Below, piece by piece: positions 16,254 through 17,838 of a stretch of DNA of 17,838 bases (its first letter is position 1; every line of letters starts with the position of its first letter). The stretch is from DASUBN01 sp036263155. Its GTDB lineage: Bacteria > Pseudomonadota > Gammaproteobacteria > Natronospirales > REEB76. A program made the position numbers and the translations under genes. The stretch covers positions 1 to 17,838 of the forward strand of contig DATAHN010000105.1 of the NCBI GenBank assembly GCA_036263155.1, given 5' to 3'. Below the pieces are notes generated by a model. The model was given only the letters and a program-made list of their open reading frames with translations, was not told the origin of the DNA and ran no database searches.

Positions 16254-16859
16254 ATGGCCAGCCTGCGTACCGCCGCCCGCGTCCTCATCCTGGGCCTCAC
16301 CGCCGGAGCGATGCTCGCCCTCTCGGGCTGCGGCATCAACAACATCCCGCGCTACGACCAGCAGGTGAAGGCCGCCTGGGGCCAGGTGCAGAACGAGTAC
16401 CAGCGGCGCGCGGACCTGGTGCCGAACCTGGTGGCCACGGTGAAAGGCTACGCCGCCCACGAGGACAAGGTGCTGGACGAGGTGACCGAGGCCCGTGCCA
16501 AGGTGGCACAGATGCAGGTGCCGCCGGACATCCTCACCAATCCCCAGGCCTTCAAGACCTTCGAGCAGAACCAGGGTCAGCTCACCCAGGCGCTGTCGCG
16601 CCTGCTGGTAGTGACCGAGAACTACCCCAACCTCAAGGCCAACGAGAACTTCCTCTCGCTGCAGTCCCAGCTGGAGGGCACCGAGAACCGCATCGCGGTC
16701 TCGCGCCGCGACTACATCCTGGCGGTGCAGCAGTACAACACCGAGCTCACCACCATCCCGGGCCGCTGGTACCGCGCCATGTTCTATGGTGACAAGCAGG
16801 TGATGCAGAGCTTCAACGCCTCGGAAGCGGCCCAGGAAGCTCCCAAGGTAAAGTTCTAA
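16254..16859 (+). CDS. lemA: LemA family protein with lipoprotein signal
   Basis: A 201-residue LemA-family protein. The N-terminus MASLRTAARVLILGLTAGAM ends in a lipobox LSGC with C26 as the acylated residue. Gly at +2 (not Asp) would favour the outer membrane over the inner. The LemA domain follows: YDQQVKAAWGQVQNEYQRRADLVPNLV, then a helical stretch (VTENYPNLKANENFLSLQSQLEGTENRIAVSRRDY) and a PGRWYRAMFY end. LemA proteins are helical bundles of poorly known role that are often encoded beside TPM-domain genes, as here. The ATG at 16254 has GGGAG about six nt upstream and fits the lipobox; the longer frame from 16146 does not. It lies 8 bp from the next gene in an operon. Confidence 0.93.
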   Translation: MASLRTAARVLILGLTAGAMLALSGCGINNIPRYDQQVKAAWGQVQNEYQRRADLVPNLVATVKGYAAHEDKVLDEVTEARAKVAQMQVPPDILTNPQAFKTFEQNQGQLTQALSRLLVVTENYPNLKANENFLSLQSQLEGTENRIAVSRRDYILAVQQYNTELTTIPGRWYRAMFYGDKQVMQSFNASEAAQEAPKVKF

Positions 16860-16867
16860 GAACCTAG

Positions 16868-17641
16868 ATGTCCCTTCGTCTCAAGTCCCTGGCCGCCGCG
16901 CTCCTCTGCGCGGCGGCCTTCTTGCTTCCGGGTGCCGCGTCGGCGGCAGACGCCTCCATGCCGCCGTTCCCGGCCTTGAGCGGGCCGGTAGTGGACGAGG
17001 CAGGATTGCTCTCCGCCGGCACTCGCGACGAGCTTGACCGCACGCTGCGCGCCTTCGCCGAGAACAGCGGCGACCAACTGGTGGTGGTGACGGTGTCGAC
17101 CTTGGATGGCTACCCCATCGAGTATTGGGGCTACGAGCTCGGCCGCCACTGGGGCATCGGCGCGAAGGACAAGAACACCGGCGTGCTGCTGATCGTGGAC
17201 CGGGACGAGCGCAAGGTGCGCATCGAGGTGGGTTACGGCCTCGAAGGCACGCTGACGGACGCGCTCTCGGACGACATCATCCGCAACACCATCCTGCCGC
17301 GCTTCAAGCAGGGCGACTACGACGGCGGCATCAGCGCCGGCGTGGACGCGATCCGTGCCGTGCTGGGCGGCCACGCCGACGAAGTGCGCCACGAGAAGCG
17401 CAAGGACAGCGCCTCCACGTTCTTCCTCATTCTGTTCCTCATCTTCATCCTGGTGAACGTGCTGCGCGCCGGCTTCGGGCGGCGCCCGAGCGGACGCCTG
17501 TTCTGGCTGTGGTGGCTGCTCGGCAGCATGAACAGCGGTCGTGGTCGCGGTGGCTGGGGCGGCGGCGGTTTCGGCGGAGGCGGCGGGTTCTCGGGCGGCG
17601 GTGGATCATTCGGAGGAGGCGGCGCCTCCGGGAGCTGGTGA
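16868..17641 (+). CDS. TPM domain protein (YgcG-like) with glycine-rich tail
   Basis: A 257-residue membrane-anchored protein. A signal peptide (1-26) precedes the TPM domain (about 38-168: GPVVDEAGLLS, then WGIGAKDKNTGVLLIV, RIEVGYGLEG and the ALSDDIIRNTILPRFKQGDYDGGI stretch). A TM helix follows at about 183-200. A cytoplasmic tail carries a WLWWLL hydrophobic patch and a glycine-rich run (223-257) ending GGASGSW, which is typical for this family. TPM proteins (TPM_phosphatase, Psb32-like) have been linked to phosphatase activity and photosystem or membrane-protein repair in other organisms. The domain faces the periplasm. It follows lemA by 8 bp with a weak ribosome binding site, and its stop is one base before the next ATG. 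Confidence 0.92.
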   Translation: MSLRLKSLAAALLCAAAFLLPGAASAADASMPPFPALSGPVVDEAGLLSAGTRDELDRTLRAFAENSGDQLVVVTVSTLDGYPIEYWGYELGRHWGIGAKDKNTGVLLIVDRDERKVRIEVGYGLEGTLTDALSDDIIRNTILPRFKQGDYDGGISAGVDAIRAVLGGHADEVRHEKRKDSASTFFLILFLIFILVNVLRAGFGRRPSGRLFWLWWLLGSMNSGRGRGGWGGGGFGGGGGFSGGGGSFGGGGASGSW

Positions 17642-17642
17642 C

Positions 17643-17838
17643 ATGATCCAGTTCAGCACTGACGACAAGCAGAAGATCAGCGCTGCCATCCAGGCGGCGG
17701 AGCGGCGCACCAGCGGCGAGTTCGTGGCGGTGGTGGCGCGTCGCGCCGACCCCTATTCTTCCATCGCGCTGCTCTGGGGCGCGGGCCTGGCACTGCTCTT
17801 GCCCGCGCTGCTGCTGTTCCTGCCCACTGGCCTGCGCT
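17643..17838 (+). CDS. Second TPM domain protein, N-terminal part (continues beyond window)
   Basis: An open frame from ATG 17643 to the window end, 65 codons visible. The start MIQFSTDDKQKISAAIQAAERRTSGEFVAVVARRADPY matches the short cytoplasmic-start class of TPM proteins that typically follows the YgcG-like gene in lemA clusters. The hydrophobic stretch IALLWGAGLALLLPALLLFL begins a TM helix at about 41-60. It starts one base after the TPM gene stop, so it is in the same operon. It has no signal peptide, unlike its neighbour. The catalytic or ligand region lies beyond the window. Confidence 0.85.
   Translation, partial: MIQFSTDDKQKISAAIQAAERRTSGEFVAVVARRADPYSSIALLWGAGLALLLPALLLFLPTGLR

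Overview
The window is 17.8 kb of GC-rich, gene-dense bacterial chromosome. The genes are housekeeping and envelope types: MscL, NorM, YadG/YadH, a FadI-like thiolase, a GGDEF-EAL protein, LemA with TPM proteins, and an S9 peptidase. Strong family resemblance to proteobacterial members, especially YadG/YadH and NorM, suggests a gammaproteobacterium, possibly of the Xanthomonadales/Nevskiales type. The assignment is an inference from gene content and GC bias; there is no rRNA or other marker here. I see no tRNA, rRNA, transposase, phage gene, integron or CRISPR array.

Left part (1-7368). The 3' end of an mscL gene with a zinc-ribbon tail runs into, and overlaps, a convergent gene for a membrane-bound PAS-GGDEF-EAL cyclic-di-GMP enzyme. 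Upstream of that gene lie a good sigma70-like promoter and the intrinsic terminator of the next minus-strand gene, a thiolase. The thiolase is divergent from norM (MATE exporter), which is followed on the same strand by an APC permease of the YveA aspartate:proton symporter type.

Middle (7375-12122). On the minus strand, yadG, yadH and a small secreted four-cysteine protein form a tightly overlapping operon. Upstream of it, separated by a strong terminator, is a 672-residue secreted protein. It has an HEXXE-containing N-terminal domain that reminds me of the EXORDIUM/Phi-1 family, two 95-residue Ig-like repeats and a C-terminal beta domain. Its 464-bp upstream region is the longest gene-free stretch. 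It contains strong inverted repeats and an orphan intrinsic terminator on the plus strand, so it may hold an unannotated small RNA or leader.

Right part (12123-17838). A DUF2062 membrane protein gene ends by sharing a CTAG stop with a convergent S9 peptidase gene. The S9 gene lies 26 bp downstream of a gene for an alpha/beta hydrolase with an unassigned C-terminal region. Divergent from the hydrolase is a lemA-TPM-TPM operon that leaves the window at its right end.

No defence system or wholly new multi-gene system is evident. The best leads are the EXO-like secreted protein, the structured region with its orphan terminator, the secreted protein coupled to yadGH, and the hydrolase with its unassigned C-terminus.
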